The position numbers and the translations under genes are program-made. Below are positions 25,401 to 34,157 of a stretch of DNA of 64,000 nucleotides, piece after piece; the first letter of the stretch is position 1, and the number at the start of each line of letters is the position of its first letter. The stretch is from an uncultured bacterium (GTDB lineage: Bacteria; Bacillota; Clostridia; Oscillospirales; Ruminococcaceae): assembly GCA_934875375.1 (NCBI GenBank), contig CAKXHL010000012.1:10717-74716 (forward strand), in the 5' to 3' direction. Below the pieces are notes generated by a model. It did not search any database. It was not told where the DNA came from and worked only from the letters and a program-made list of their open reading frames with translations.

Positions 25401-26142
25401 CTTTGATATACTCCGGCTGGATATTCGCGTCTTCAATAATGGTGCTGAAAGTGGTGTGCCGGCAATGGTCGGACCAGTAGGTGTCGATCATGCGGATTTC
25501 GGTGATAGTGGGGCAGCGTTTTTCCTCGTCCTTAAAATACTGCTGGCAGAATTTGATGTCATCTAAATCCATGGCCAGGCCGTATTGCTTGATAAAATCC
25601 GCCAGGCCCTGCTCGTCCAGTTCGTTAAAGCCGTCCAGCACTGCAACCGGATCCGGTTTTGCATAGTTTTGCTTGATGGTAGCCGGTTTTTCCATGGCTG
25701 CTTCTCTGGCTTCTACCGGGTTAATCAAAGTCTCTTTGATTTTATGCTTTTCCTCATCGGAAAGTTTGCCCTTGATGTAATACACCCTTGCGGTTTTTAC
25801 TTCCGGGCGCTCTTTACAGGTGGACAGCTGGATGCACTGGGCGCAGGAATCGGCCCGCTGATCAAACTGGCCGGGCAGATATTCCACTGCCAGCACCCAT
25901 TCGTCTGCTGCCGGTACCGGGGCGGTTTCCTCGTAAACGTCGTCTACCTGCGGCTCGGACAGGATGGTTTTCTGCGCCATCTTATAGTCGGCCTCTTCGA
26001 TATTTTCAATATCGTAGCGGTTGAGCACCCGTACGCCCGTAATCTCCTCGGTGCGAAGCGCGGTGCGTAAATCACTCAGCACCCCGGCCGCTTCAACGGC
26101 AAAGGGCGTTTTCTTTTCTACAAAACAACGATAAACTGCCAT
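22414..26142 (-). CDS. purL: Phosphoribosylformylglycinamidine synthase, fused PurL-PurQ
   Basis: The 1242-residue enzyme converts FGAR, glutamine and ATP to FGAM, step four of purine synthesis. It carries the PurL ATP-binding synthase halves (for example TYWSDHCRHTTF and KNETHNHPTEIEPFGGAATCLGG) and a C-terminal class I glutamine amidotransferase domain with PVFPGTNCEYDTA, IPGGFSGGDE and the nucleophile Cys in CGICNGFQAL. This single-chain form means no separate purQ or purS is needed. It is the last gene of the purine operon, ten bases after purD. Confidence 0.96.
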   Translation of the reverse strand: MAVYRCFVEKKTPFAVEAAGVLSDLRTALRTEEITGVRVLNRYDIENIEEADYKMAQKTILSEPQVDDVYEETAPVPAADEWVLAVEYLPGQFDQRADSCAQCIQLSTCKERPEVKTARVYYIKGKLSDEEKHKIKETLINPVEAREAAMEKPATIKQNYAKPDPVAVLDGFNELDEQGLADFIKQYGLAMDLDDIKFCQQYFKDEEKRCPTITEIRMIDTYWSDHCRHTTFSTIIEDANIQPEYIKETYENYLELRKKLYAGRSDKPVTLMDLATIGTKVLKAAGKMHDLDESEEINACSVKIKVDVDGEEQDWLLMFKNETHNHPTEIEPFGGAATCLGGAIRDPLSGRSYVYQAMRVTGAADPLLPVDQTMKGKLPQRKIVTTAAAGYSSYGNQIGLATGHVTEIYHPGYVAKRMEIGAVVGAAPQENVIRERPAPSDVVILLGGRTGRDGCGGATGSSKSHTLESLESCGAEVQKGNAPEERKLQRLFRNPEATRLIKRCNDFGAGGVSVAIGELADGLHIDLSKVPKKYEGLDGTELAISESQERMAVVVAKEDAETFRALASTENLESTVVAEVTEQPRLVMELDGRTIVDLSREFLNSNGAKKFTTVAVLQPQPEAATLEHLDFAGRMEKLVDDLNICSQKGLVERFDSTIGAGTVLMPFGGKWQLTPSQAMAAKIPVLGGETTTCSLMGWGFDPYLSSRSPYHGAMMAVIESVAKVVAAGGSAKNCWLTFQEYFERTQNDPERWGKPFAALLGALKAQLELEIGSIGGKDSMSGTFEDIDVPPTLVSFAVSTAKADRIVSTEFKGVDHPVYLMKPFYYPNGLPDFGSVKAVFEQMENLISKGRVLSCWTLGAGGAAEGVMKMMLGNHIGFELDESFNENELFEQCYGAFLCELDGPVDLPGSAILVGRTAKGYALQTPSATVNMDKLQKTYEDKLQPVFPYLSREEEKPVQTFSYACASPSKAPAKIVKPHVLIPVFPGTNCEYDTARAFERAGAEAEIFVVRNLTPQDIEESVEAFEKAIAQSQIIAIPGGFSGGDEPEGSGKFITAFFRNPQIKEQVHELLKNRDGLMCGICNGFQALIKLGLVPFGEIIDTDGSCPTLTFNTIGRHQSMLVRTRVASNKSPWLMHSKVGDIHTVAISHGEGRFVADEALVQKLAQNGQIATQYVDLEGNPTSNIRFNPNNSVQAVEGITSPDGRVFGKMGHSERYGENLYKNVPDKMLQNLIFQGAVDYYK

Positions 26143-26152
26143 ATTCTCTCTC

Positions 26153-27415
26153 CTATTTTTTGCCGATGTCGGTACGGTAATGGACCTTTTCGAAGGTGAT
26201 CTCTTTCACCGCGTCATACGCTTTCTCCAGCGCCTGCGGCAGATTGTCTCCCAGTCCGGTCACGCCCAGCACCCGGCCGCCGGCGGTTAAAAATTTTCCG
26301 TCCTGCTTTTTGGTGCCCGCATGATAGACGATCACGCCGGGATGTCCGCCGTCTTCATCCAGCCCCTCAATGGGGAAGCCGGTCTCGTATTTTTTCGGAT
26401 AGCCGCCGCTGGCCAGCACCACGCAGGCCGCCGCGCCGGTCGACCACTGGATATCCAGCTCGCTTAAGTGCTCGTCGCGCACCGCACGCATAATGGTGAA
26501 CAGGTCGGTTTTTAAAAGCGGCAGCACCACCTGCGTTTCCGGATCGCCGAACCGGCAGTTGTATTCGATCACTTTCGGGCCCTGTTCGGTCAAAATCAGG
26601 CCGAAGTACAAGCATCCTTTAAAGGGGCAGCCCTCTTTTTTCATCGCTTCCACGGTGGGCAGGAAGATTTCTTCCATGCAGCGTTTGGCCACGTCCGCCG
26701 TATAGTAGGGGCTGGGGGCAATGGTACCCATACCGCCGGTGTTGGGTCCCTCGTCGTTATCGTAGGCCCGCTTATGGTCCATGGACGACACCATGGGCGA
26801 CACCGTGTGGGAATCGGTAAAGGCCAGCACCGACACCTCTTTGCCGGTCAAAAACTCTTCTACCACTACCTGGTTGCCGCTTTTGCCGAAGATTTTATCC
26901 TCCATAATGGAATGAACAGCCTCTTTGGCCTCTTCCAGATTCTTAGCGATAACCACGCCTTTGCCCAGCGCCAATCCGTCGGCCTTAATGACTGCCGGGA
27001 AACAGTTCTCCCGCTCGATATATTCCACTACTTTGCCGGGATCGTCGAACACCTTATATTTTGCGGTGGGAATGCCGTATTTTTTCATCAGGTTTTTGGC
27101 AAACACCTTACTGCCCTCGATCTGGGCCGCTTTTTTGCTGGGGCCGAAAGCGGGGACCCCTGCTTCTTCCATCGCGTCGGCCATTCCCAGCACCAGTGGA
27201 TCATCCGGGGTGACCACTGCGAAATCGATGCCCTCTTTTTTCGCAAAGGCAACCATGCCCTCCACATCGGTTGCTTTTATATCCACCGGCGTGGCCTGCA
27301 CGCTGATGCCGCCGTTGCCCGGCGCACAGTAAATGCGTTCGATCTCCGGGTTTTCTGCCAGCTTTTTTACCACTGCGTGCTCCCGGCCGCCGGAGCCAAC
27401 TACTAAAACTTTCAT
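26153..27415 (-). CDS. purD: Phosphoribosylamine-glycine ligase
   Basis: The 420-residue ATP-grasp enzyme ligates glycine to phosphoribosylamine, step two of the pathway. KVLVVGSGGREHAVV at the N-terminus and GPNTGGMGTI in the ATP-grasp core are diagnostic, and GCLYFGLILTEQGPKVIEYNCRFGDPETQ carries metal ligands. The length is typical. It sits 18 bases after the AICAR transformylase gene and shares its transcript. Confidence 0.96.
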   Translation of the reverse strand: MKVLVVGSGGREHAVVKKLAENPEIERIYCAPGNGGISVQATPVDIKATDVEGMVAFAKKEGIDFAVVTPDDPLVLGMADAMEEAGVPAFGPSKKAAQIEGSKVFAKNLMKKYGIPTAKYKVFDDPGKVVEYIERENCFPAVIKADGLALGKGVVIAKNLEEAKEAVHSIMEDKIFGKSGNQVVVEEFLTGKEVSVLAFTDSHTVSPMVSSMDHKRAYDNDEGPNTGGMGTIAPSPYYTADVAKRCMEEIFLPTVEAMKKEGCPFKGCLYFGLILTEQGPKVIEYNCRFGDPETQVVLPLLKTDLFTIMRAVRDEHLSELDIQWSTGAAACVVLASGGYPKKYETGFPIEGLDEDGGHPGVIVYHAGTKKQDGKFLTAGGRVLGVTGLGDNLPQALEKAYDAVKEITFEKVHYRTDIGKK

Positions 27416-27433
27416 GCTGCTTCCTCCCGCCGA

Positions 27434-28612
27434 TTAGTGATGGAACAGACGGATTCCGGTGAACGCCATAGCAATACCGTATTTGTTGCAGGTATCGATC
27501 ACGTTGTCGTCCCGAATGGAACCGCCGGGCTGCGCGATGTATTCTACGCCGCTTTTATGCGCCCGCTCGATGTTGTCGCCAAAGGGGAAGAACGCGTCGG
27601 AACCCAGAGATACGCCGGTCATGGTGTCCAGCCAGGCACGCTTTTCCTCCCGGGTCAGTGGCTCAGGTTTTTCGGTAAAGAACTGCTCCCAAACGCCGTC
27701 GGCCAGCACGTCCATATAATCGTCGGAAATGTATACGTCGATGGTGTTGTCCCGGTCGGCCCGGCGGATTTTTTCTTTAAAAGGCAGCTCCAGCACTTTT
27801 TTGTGCTGCCGCAGATACCAGACATCCGCTTTGTTGCCTGCCAGTCTGGTGCAGTGAATACGGGACTGCTGTCCGGCTCCTACGCCGATGACCTGTCCAC
27901 CCTTGGTGTAGCAAACCGAGTTGGACTGGGTGTATTTGAGGGTAATCAAAGAAATCACCAGGTCGATTTTGGCCTCTTCCGGTAAATTCTTATTTTCAGT
28001 TACTATATTTTTAAGCATTTCGCTGTCGATTTTCAAATCATTGCGGCCCTGCTCAAAGGTCACACCGTAAACCTGCTTGTGCTCGATTTTGGCAGGCACA
28101 TAATTGGAATCTATTTTGATGACGTTGTAGGTTCCCTTGCGTTTGGATTTGAGAATCTCCAGCGCCTCATCCGTGTAGCCGGGAGCGATTACGCCGTCGG
28201 ACACTTCCTTGTGGATCAAATTCGCAGTGTCGGCGTCACAAGTATCGGAAAGGGCGATAAAGTCACCGTAAGAACTCATGCGGTCGGCGCCGCGGGCACG
28301 GGCGTAGGCGCAGGCCAGCGCAGACAGCGGCTGATCGCCAGTAAAGTAAATCTTCCGCAATACGTCGGTCAAGGGCAGGCCAACCGCCGCACCTGCGGGG
28401 CTGACGTGCTTAAACGACGCTGCCGCCGGCAAGCCGATGGCTTCTTTCAATTCTTTTACCAGCTGCCAGCTGTTAAAAGCGTCTAAAAAGTTAATGTATC
28501 CCGGTTTGCCGTTGAGCACCTCAATGGGCAGCTCGCTGCCATCAGCCATGAAAATACGGGAAGGCTTTTGATTGGGATTACAGCCGTATTTTAACTCCAG
28601 TTCCTTCGCCAT
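27434..28612 (-). CDS. purH: AICAR transformylase (stand-alone C-terminal half of PurH)
   Basis: The 392-residue protein is homologous to the formyltransferase half of bifunctional PurH, with the catalytic Lys-His pair in SFKHVSPAGAAVG and QVIGVGAGQQSRIHC. It uses 10-formyltetrahydrofolate to make FAICAR. The N-terminal IMP cyclohydrolase half (about 200 residues, MGS-like fold) is absent; the neighbouring gene supplies that activity through an unrelated PurO-type protein. This split arrangement is known in some Clostridia. Spacing to both neighbours is under 20 bases. Confidence 0.93.
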   Translation of the reverse strand: MAKELELKYGCNPNQKPSRIFMADGSELPIEVLNGKPGYINFLDAFNSWQLVKELKEAIGLPAAASFKHVSPAGAAVGLPLTDVLRKIYFTGDQPLSALACAYARARGADRMSSYGDFIALSDTCDADTANLIHKEVSDGVIAPGYTDEALEILKSKRKGTYNVIKIDSNYVPAKIEHKQVYGVTFEQGRNDLKIDSEMLKNIVTENKNLPEEAKIDLVISLITLKYTQSNSVCYTKGGQVIGVGAGQQSRIHCTRLAGNKADVWYLRQHKKVLELPFKEKIRRADRDNTIDVYISDDYMDVLADGVWEQFFTEKPEPLTREEKRAWLDTMTGVSLGSDAFFPFGDNIERAHKSGVEYIAQPGGSIRDDNVIDTCNKYGIAMAFTGIRLFHH

Positions 28613-28624
28613 GGTTCTGCCTCC

Positions 28625-29326
28625 TTATTTATTCTTATTATAAATCTTTGTCTCGGTTTTGCCAGTGGCCAAATCAATGGAGCGGACAAAAAGCGAAACC
28701 TTGTTGTCTTCGTTTAACGCATTCCACAGCTTTTCGCCGAATGCTTCAAATCCGTCTTCCATATTCACGCGCACCGGCTCGCCCTCGAAAGAGGGAATGG
28801 GATTTCCGTTTTCCCGGTAGGTGTGGATGACATGGCCCTGGCCGGGCAGTGCGTCGGTGTAGTCAAAGAAAAAGCGATGCACCGCGTCCGGGTTGCCGTC
28901 GGCACTCTTCAAAATAGAAAGCTGATAGCCCGCGCCGCAAACGGTGCCGGAAATACGGGGAGTAAAGTTGGGGCCATCCGGTTCAAAGGTCCGGGTGCGA
29001 AGAGCATCCTCAAAGCTCATGCCCTTAGCCATAAAATCATAGATGGTGTCCGTCTGATCGCCGTTGGTCACAATGGTGCTTTTGCCCAGCACCCGAACCG
29101 GCGAGTAAATGATCAGCGACGGATCGGACAATTTAGCCGGATCAAACGCCTCTGTCCGGATTCCTTCCCCCTCGGTGACAAAAACCCGGTTGCGGCTGTT
29201 TTCACTGCGTCCCATGATAAAGTATCCAATCAGCATATGGCGTTCGTCTGCCGACCGTCCCAGCACGATTCCACGTCCGGGATATTCGTTGCCCGAAAGA
29301 TAGTCGTACAAGTTCATCGCTTTCAT
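28625..29326 (-). CDS. purO: IMP cyclohydrolase, archaeal PurO type
   Basis: The 233-residue protein (YLSGNEYPGRGIVLGRSADERHMLIGYFIMGRSENSRNRVF) is of the PurO family, first known from methanogens, which closes FAICAR to IMP. Its location directly before the transformylase-only purH fits exactly. ATG 29326 has AAAGGGG upstream and aligns with the family N-terminus, whereas the longer frame adds 15 poorly supported residues. It is cytosolic. Confidence 0.9.
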   Translation of the reverse strand: MKAMNLYDYLSGNEYPGRGIVLGRSADERHMLIGYFIMGRSENSRNRVFVTEGEGIRTEAFDPAKLSDPSLIIYSPVRVLGKSTIVTNGDQTDTIYDFMAKGMSFEDALRTRTFEPDGPNFTPRISGTVCGAGYQLSILKSADGNPDAVHRFFFDYTDALPGQGHVIHTYRENGNPIPSFEGEPVRVNMEDGFEAFGEKLWNALNEDNKVSLFVRSIDLATGKTETKIYNKNK

Positions 29327-29381
29327 CCCATTTGCCCCTTTCCAAAGCGTATAAAAAATCATAAAGTACAAATTGTATTTG

Positions 29382-29990
29382 TTAATTTCCTGTTTCCGCG
29401 TCCAGCTGCTCGCACAGCATTGCTACCGCCTGCGGTAGCAGCTTCCACTCCGCCTGCTCCATAACCCGGCGCTGCAAAACCTCCGGCGTATCGCCGGGCA
29501 GCACCTCCACAGCCTTTTGCAGCAGGATCCGTCCGCCGTCAGGGATTTCGTTAACCAGATGAACCGTTGCGCCAGTGACCTTTACCCCGTAATCCAGCGC
29601 CGCCTGATGGACCCGCAGTCCATAAAATCCGGCACCGCAGAAAGACGGAATCAGTGACGGGTGGATGTTGAGAATTCTCTCCGGATATGCTTCGATCACC
29701 GGTTTGCCCAGGATGCTTAAAAATCCTGCCAGCACCACCAGTTCAATGCCGCGGCTTTGCAGCGTTTCCACCACCGCCCGGTCATAATCCGCCGGATCGA
29801 CAAAGCTTTTCCGGCTCACCACCACCGATTCGATTCCTGCGTTTTTCGCCCGTTCCAGCGCATACGCTTTCTGGTTGGACGCCATCACCAGTGCGATCTC
29901 CCCATTGGGGAACGCCCCGGCCTTCTGCGCGTCGATCAGCGCCTGCAGATTTGTTCCGCCGCCGGAAACCAAAACCGCAATTTTGATCAT
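29382..29990 (-). CDS. purN: Phosphoribosylglycinamide formyltransferase
   Basis: The 202-residue enzyme formylates GAR using 10-formyltetrahydrofolate. IAVLVSGGGTNLQALID starts the fold, and the catalytic region is NIHPSLIPSFCGAGFYGLRVHQAALDYGVKVTGATVH, with Asn, His and, later, an Asp motif. The length is standard. It follows purM by 12 bases. Confidence 0.95.
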   Translation of the reverse strand: MIKIAVLVSGGGTNLQALIDAQKAGAFPNGEIALVMASNQKAYALERAKNAGIESVVVSRKSFVDPADYDRAVVETLQSRGIELVVLAGFLSILGKPVIEAYPERILNIHPSLIPSFCGAGFYGLRVHQAALDYGVKVTGATVHLVNEIPDGGRILLQKAVEVLPGDTPEVLQRRVMEQAEWKLLPQAVAMLCEQLDAETGN

Positions 29991-30002
29991 ACCCTCACCC
30001 CC

Positions 30003-31040
30003 TTACCGAAAGGAAACAGTATGCTCGCCTTTTTGAATCTCGCCGATCACTTTAGCCTTTTCCCCACAGGCGCAGAGAATCTCCACCGCTTTGTCCGCGT
30101 CTTCTTTTTTGACGACAACGCACATGCCGATGCCCATGTTGAAGGTGTTGAACATATCCCGCTCCGGAATATTGCCAACCTCCTGAATCAGCTGGAAGAT
30201 CGGCAGTACATCCACCGCATCCCGGTCGATAACAGCCTGGAATCCCTCTGGAATCGCCCGCGGAATGTTTTCATAGAATCCGCCTCCGGTGATGTGGGAA
30301 ATGGATTTGACCTTTACTTGTTCCAGCAGCCGAAGGATCGGTTTTACATAAATCCGCGTAGGGGTCAACAGCGCCTCACCCAGCGGTTTGCCCAGCCGGT
30401 CGGCATAAGCGCCCAGGTCGCTGTGTTCCACATCAAACACCTTGCGCACCAGGCTAAACCCGTTGGAATGGACGCCGGAAGACGCCAGTCCGATGATCAC
30501 GTCTCCTTCTGCAATGGTATTCATGTCCAGGATTTTGGATTTGTCCACCGCGCCAACCGAGAATCCCGCCAGGTCATATTCGTCTTCCGGATAGAAGCCG
30601 GGCATTTCAGCGGTCTCGCCGCCCACCAGGGCGCAGCCCGCCTGTACGCAGCCTTCCGCTACGCCGGAAACAATCTGCGCTACTTTTTCCGGATAATTTT
30701 TTCCCACCGCCACATAGTCCAAAAAGACCAGCGGCTTGGCCCCGGCACAGATAATATCATTGACGCACATGGCCACACAGTCAATGCCTACCGTGTCATG
30801 CTTATTCAAAAGAAAAGCCAGTTTCAGCTTGGTTCCCACACCGTCGGTACCGGAAACCAGCACCGGTTTTTCCATGCCGGTCAGATCCAGTTCAAACAAC
30901 CCGCCGAATCCGCCGATGCCGGAAAGGCTGCCTGCGGTTTGAGTACGGGCCACATGGGCTTTCATCAATTCCACCGCCTTGTATCCGGCAGTTACATCCA
31001 CGCCTGCGGCCTTATAGCTGTCGCTAAAGCTCTTTTCCAT
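30003..31040 (-). CDS. purM: Phosphoribosylaminoimidazole synthetase
   Basis: The 345-residue enzyme (AIR synthase) closes FGAM to AIR using ATP. Typical features are [20 protein letters not shown] at the start, the phosphate-binding [12 protein letters not shown], and [14 protein letters not shown]. It is separated from purF by 143 bases that hold a possible internal promoter. Confidence 0.95.
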   Translation of the reverse strand: MEKSFSDSYKAAGVDVTAGYKAVELMKAHVARTQTAGSLSGIGGFGGLFELDLTGMEKPVLVSGTDGVGTKLKLAFLLNKHDTVGIDCVAMCVNDIICAGAKPLVFLDYVAVGKNYPEKVAQIVSGVAEGCVQAGCALVGGETAEMPGFYPEDEYDLAGFSVGAVDKSKILDMNTIAEGDVIIGLASSGVHSNGFSLVRKVFDVEHSDLGAYADRLGKPLGEALLTPTRIYVKPILRLLEQVKVKSISHITGGGFYENIPRAIPEGFQAVIDRDAVDVLPIFQLIQEVGNIPERDMFNTFNMGIGMCVVVKKEDADKAVEILCACGEKAKVIGEIQKGEHTVSFR

Positions 31041-31085
31041 AAAATCAATACGCTCCTTCTGTTTGCGCCGCAGAAAAAGCGGCGG

Positions 31086-31114
31086 TATTATAATCCATTA
31101 CAGGCAAAGCGGCA
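31086..31114 (-). promoter_or_regulatory. Possible internal promoter before purM
   Basis: On the minus strand TTGCCG (31114-31109) and a perfect TATAAT (31091-31086) are spaced by 17 bases in the 143-base purF-purM gap. It would give extra transcription of the distal half of the operon. Confidence 0.45.
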
Positions 31115-31183
31115 AACAAGTACAAACCCGCCATTGCAGCAGGCTGTTTCGCCTTCTGCCCAAGCCGCAGGGGCGGCCTTTTC

Positions 31184-32611
31184 TCATGCTTTTTTGATCT
31201 TCTGTTCAAACTTGGATTTGTCCATTTCCTTCGGCGTGACTGCCGGATATTCCCCGGTAAAACAGCCGCAGCAAAAGTCGCAGCGGGCGCCGTCGGCAAT
31301 ATGACGGACACTCTCTACACTCAGATATCCCAGCGAATCTGCGCCAATCACCCGGCAGATCTCCTGTTCACTCATCTGGCAGGCAATCAGGTTTTCCTTG
31401 GAGTCGATGTCGGTACCGTAATAGCAGGGGCTGATAAACGGCGGGGCTGATACCCGTACATGAACCTCGGTAGCTCCTGCGTCCCGCAAAAGGGTCACGA
31501 TCCGGGCGCTGGTGGTGCCGCGGACAATGGAATCGTCTACCATTATTACCCGCTTGCCTTTAACCACCGACGCCAGCGCATTGAGCTTGATGCGCACCGA
31601 GTTTTCCCGCTGTCCCTGCTCCGGCTGGATAAACGTCCGGGCGATATAGCGGTTTTTTACAAACCCCATACCATATGGAATCCCCGATTCCTGAGCGTAT
31701 CCCAGCGCTGCATCCAACCCGGAATCCGGTACACCGATGACCACATCCGCTTCCACCGGATGCTCTTTGGCCAAAAAGCGACCCGCCTGGCAGCGTGCCT
31801 CATGAACGGATTTCCCCTCGATTACCGAGTCAGACCGGGCGAAATAAACAAATTCAAATACGCAAGTGTGGGCCTTTCCTTTACAATGGGTGCGAATACT
31901 GCGCACCCCGTTTTCATCCACTACTACGATTTCTCCCGCTTCTACATCCCGGACAAATACCGCTCCGATGCTGTCCAGCGCGCAGGTTTCGGAAGCAAAA
32001 ACAATCTGGCCCTCCGGCAGACGGCCCATGCACAGCGGCCGAAAGCCGGTAGCATCCCGGGCAGCGATGAGTTTTTGCGGTGACATAATCACCAGGCTGT
32101 ACGCACCCTCCAGCTGAAACATAGCCTGCTCCACTGCCTTTTCAATGGACGGTGCGTTCAGTCTTTCCCGGGTAATGATATAGGAGATGACTTCCGAATC
32201 GTTGGTTGTGTGGAAGATGGCGCCGGACAATTCCAGCTGACGCCGCAATTCCGCCGCGTTGGTCAAATTGCCGTTGTGGGCCAGAGCCATCTGCCCCTTC
32301 ACATGGCGTACTACCAGCGGCTGCGCATTTGCCCGACTGACCGCGCCAGTGGTAGAATATCGGGTATGCCCCACTGCAATCTGTCCCCGTCCCAGGGCCG
32401 TCAAATGCTCCTTGGTAAACACGTCCCGCACCAGGCCCAGATCCTTATGGACACTAATCACCCCGCTGTCGTTGACCGCAATGCCGCAGCTCTCCTGTCC
32501 CCGGTGCTGCAAAGCGAATAGCGCATAGTAGGCGTTTGCCGCCACATCGCTCCTGCTTTCTTTGTCATAGATGCCAAAAACGCCGCATTCCTCATGAATT
32601 TCGTTTTGCAT
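31184..32611 (-). CDS. purF: Amidophosphoribosyltransferase
   Basis: The 475-residue enzyme makes phosphoribosylamine from PRPP and glutamine, the committed step. The short propeptide MQNEIHEE precedes the expected nucleophile in CGVFGIYD, which becomes N-terminal after processing. The PRPP loop is VIMVDDSIVRGTTSARI. Four Cys of the iron-sulfur cluster type can be placed toward the C-terminus, ending in CDFCCGCFTGEYP. It lies between purC and purM. Confidence 0.95.
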   Translation of the reverse strand: MQNEIHEECGVFGIYDKESRSDVAANAYYALFALQHRGQESCGIAVNDSGVISVHKDLGLVRDVFTKEHLTALGRGQIAVGHTRYSTTGAVSRANAQPLVVRHVKGQMALAHNGNLTNAAELRRQLELSGAIFHTTNDSEVISYIITRERLNAPSIEKAVEQAMFQLEGAYSLVIMSPQKLIAARDATGFRPLCMGRLPEGQIVFASETCALDSIGAVFVRDVEAGEIVVVDENGVRSIRTHCKGKAHTCVFEFVYFARSDSVIEGKSVHEARCQAGRFLAKEHPVEADVVIGVPDSGLDAALGYAQESGIPYGMGFVKNRYIARTFIQPEQGQRENSVRIKLNALASVVKGKRVIMVDDSIVRGTTSARIVTLLRDAGATEVHVRVSAPPFISPCYYGTDIDSKENLIACQMSEQEICRVIGADSLGYLSVESVRHIADGARCDFCCGCFTGEYPAVTPKEMDKSKFEQKIKKA

Positions 32612-32681
32612 ACTTCTTTCTCCCGAACTGTGAGCAGGGCCGGTATTGCCCAGCCCTGCCAGTCTGTCTCCTCTGTTTGGA

Positions 32682-33392
32682 TTACTCGCCCAACAGGCGC
32701 TTCATGATTTCATGATATGCGCCCTCCACATTACCCAGATCTCTGCGGAAACGGTCTTTGTCCAGCTTTTCACCGGTATTGCTGTCCCAGAAACGGCAGG
32801 TATCCGGAGAAATCTCGTCCGCCAGGATGATGGTGCCGTCGGGGGTTTTTCCGAACTCAATCTTGTAGTCGATCAGTTCAATGTTCAGATCCTTCAGGTA
32901 ATCACTTAACAGCTTGTTGATTTTAAAGGAATACTCCGCAATCAGATCCAATTCTTCTTTGGTCGCAATACCCATGGCATAGATATGATAGTCGTTGACC
33001 AGCGGATCACCCAGCGCATCGTCTTTATAGCAGTATTCCAGTACGGTATGTTTCAATTTAGTGCCTTCTTCCAGACCCAGCCGTTTGGACAGGGATCCGG
33101 CGGCGATGTTGCGGATGATTACCTCCAGCGGAATGATGGTCACTTTTTTTACCACAGTTTCCCGGTCGGAGATTTCCTCTACCAGATGGGTGGGAATCCC
33201 GTTTTCCTCCAGCATTTTCATCAAATGGTTAGACACCCGATTGTTGATGATACCTTTGCCTTCGATAGTACCTTTTTTCAGGCCGTTAAAGGCGGTGGCG
33301 TCGTCTTTATAGTCCACAATATACAGATTGGGGTCGTCGGTTTTGAATACTTTTTTGGCCTTTCCTTCATACAACTGTTCCAGCTTTTTCAT
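32682..33392 (-). CDS. purC: SAICAR synthetase
   Basis: The 236-residue enzyme joins CAIR and aspartate. [37 protein letters not shown] and [13 protein letters not shown] are the family signatures. The length matches the bacterial single-domain form. The gene follows purE by 66 bases and has GGAGGAG before its ATG. Confidence 0.96.
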   Translation of the reverse strand: MKKLEQLYEGKAKKVFKTDDPNLYIVDYKDDATAFNGLKKGTIEGKGIINNRVSNHLMKMLEENGIPTHLVEEISDRETVVKKVTIIPLEVIIRNIAAGSLSKRLGLEEGTKLKHTVLEYCYKDDALGDPLVNDYHIYAMGIATKEELDLIAEYSFKINKLLSDYLKDLNIELIDYKIEFGKTPDGTIILADEISPDTCRFWDSNTGEKLDKDRFRRDLGNVEGAYHEIMKRLLGE

Positions 33393-33458
33393 AAGTAATC
33401 TCCTCCATATTGCAATAATCGCCTTTCGGCATTTTCATCATCCGTTTGGTCCGCTTTT

Positions 33459-33956
33459 TTAAAGCGCCGCCGCTTCCGCCTGCAGCTTTTTGTCTTTTTC
33501 CAGCACCTGCCGCGCCATTTCCTGTTTCTGGGCTTCCAGCTTGTCCGCCAGCGTCGGCTCTGAAACCGCCAGGATCTGCGCAGCCAAAAGCGCCGCATTG
33601 TCCGCCCCGTCAATGGCAACTGTAGCAACCGGCACCCCTTTTGGCATCTGTACGGTGGCCAGCAGCGCATCCATTCCATCCAATACCGATGCTTTCATCG
33701 GCACGCCAATCACCGGCAAAGTTGTGTGCCCTGCCAAAACTCCAGCCAAATGGGCCGCTTTTCCGGCGGCGGCAATGATCACGCCAAAGCCGTTTTGCCG
33801 GGCCGAAGAGGCAAATGCTCCCGCTTCCGCCGGCGTCCTGTGGGCGGAAAGCACATGTGCTTCCACTGGGATTCCCATATCCTTGAGTGACTTGACTGCG
33901 TTTTTCATCACCGGAAAATCGCTGTCACTACCCATGATAACCGCAACTTTTTTCAT
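33459..33956 (-). CDS. purE: N5-carboxyaminoimidazole ribonucleotide mutase
   Basis: The 165-residue protein is the first gene of the operon. IMGSDSDFPVMKNAV and VLSAHRTPAEAGAFA are the nucleotide- and carboxylate-binding motifs, and GVPMKASVLDGMDALLATVQMPKGVPVATVAI follows as in the octameric class I family. No purK is present in the window, so the carboxylated substrate must come from a distant gene or spontaneous carboxylation with class II-like use of CO2. Expression depends on the attenuated leader upstream. Confidence 0.94.
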   Translation of the reverse strand: MKKVAVIMGSDSDFPVMKNAVKSLKDMGIPVEAHVLSAHRTPAEAGAFASSARQNGFGVIIAAAGKAAHLAGVLAGHTTLPVIGVPMKASVLDGMDALLATVQMPKGVPVATVAIDGADNAALLAAQILAVSEPTLADKLEAQKQEMARQVLEKDKKLQAEAAAL

Positions 33957-33973
33957 TTTGACCCATCCTTTCT

Positions 33974-34011
33974 AAAAAAAGAAAGCAGCCCGTGGACCGG
34001 CCACAGGCTGC
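33974..34011 (-). terminator. Attenuator terminator before purE
   Basis: GCAGCCTGTGG (34011-34001) pairs with CCACGGGCTGC (33995-33985), with one G-U pair, and is followed by TTTCTTTTTTT. It lies about 20 bases before the purE ATG. Confidence 0.85.
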
Positions 34012-34013
34012 AC

Positions 34014-34157
34014 TTATTTTGTTTGAGAGGATGCACTGCTCCCGCTGCAAAGACCCAGATGGCTACACTTACCCCTGAAAATCCGGAAAAACGCCAAAAC
34101 ACATCCAGAATTTTCCTGTTTATTTCCTGCCAGCAGTGCCGCCTCGCCTGTCGCCAT
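34014..34157 (-). CDS. Possible 47-residue leader ORF of the purine operon
   Basis: ATG 34157 follows AAGGAGG by nine bases. The peptide begins MATGEAALLAG and ends CSHLGLCSGSSASSQTK; six of the last 16 codons are Ser and two are Cys. Its stop codon lies three bases before the terminator hairpin. The placement fits a cis-acting leader peptide, but no promoter with a strong -35 was found and the ORF could be incidental to a structured RNA. Confidence 0.4.
   Translation of the reverse strand: MATGEAALLAGNKQENSGCVLAFFRIFRGKCSHLGLCSGSSASSQTK

Noticed and set aside
29757..31304. 515-codon open frame on the plus strand
   Set aside because: It is antisense to purN, purM and the purF end, which are certain genes; no start signal or family match.
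31045..31311. 88-codon minus-strand frame in the purF-purM gap
   Set aside because: It overlaps the purF 3' end in another frame and has a Pro/Arg-rich product; the gap is better explained by an internal promoter.
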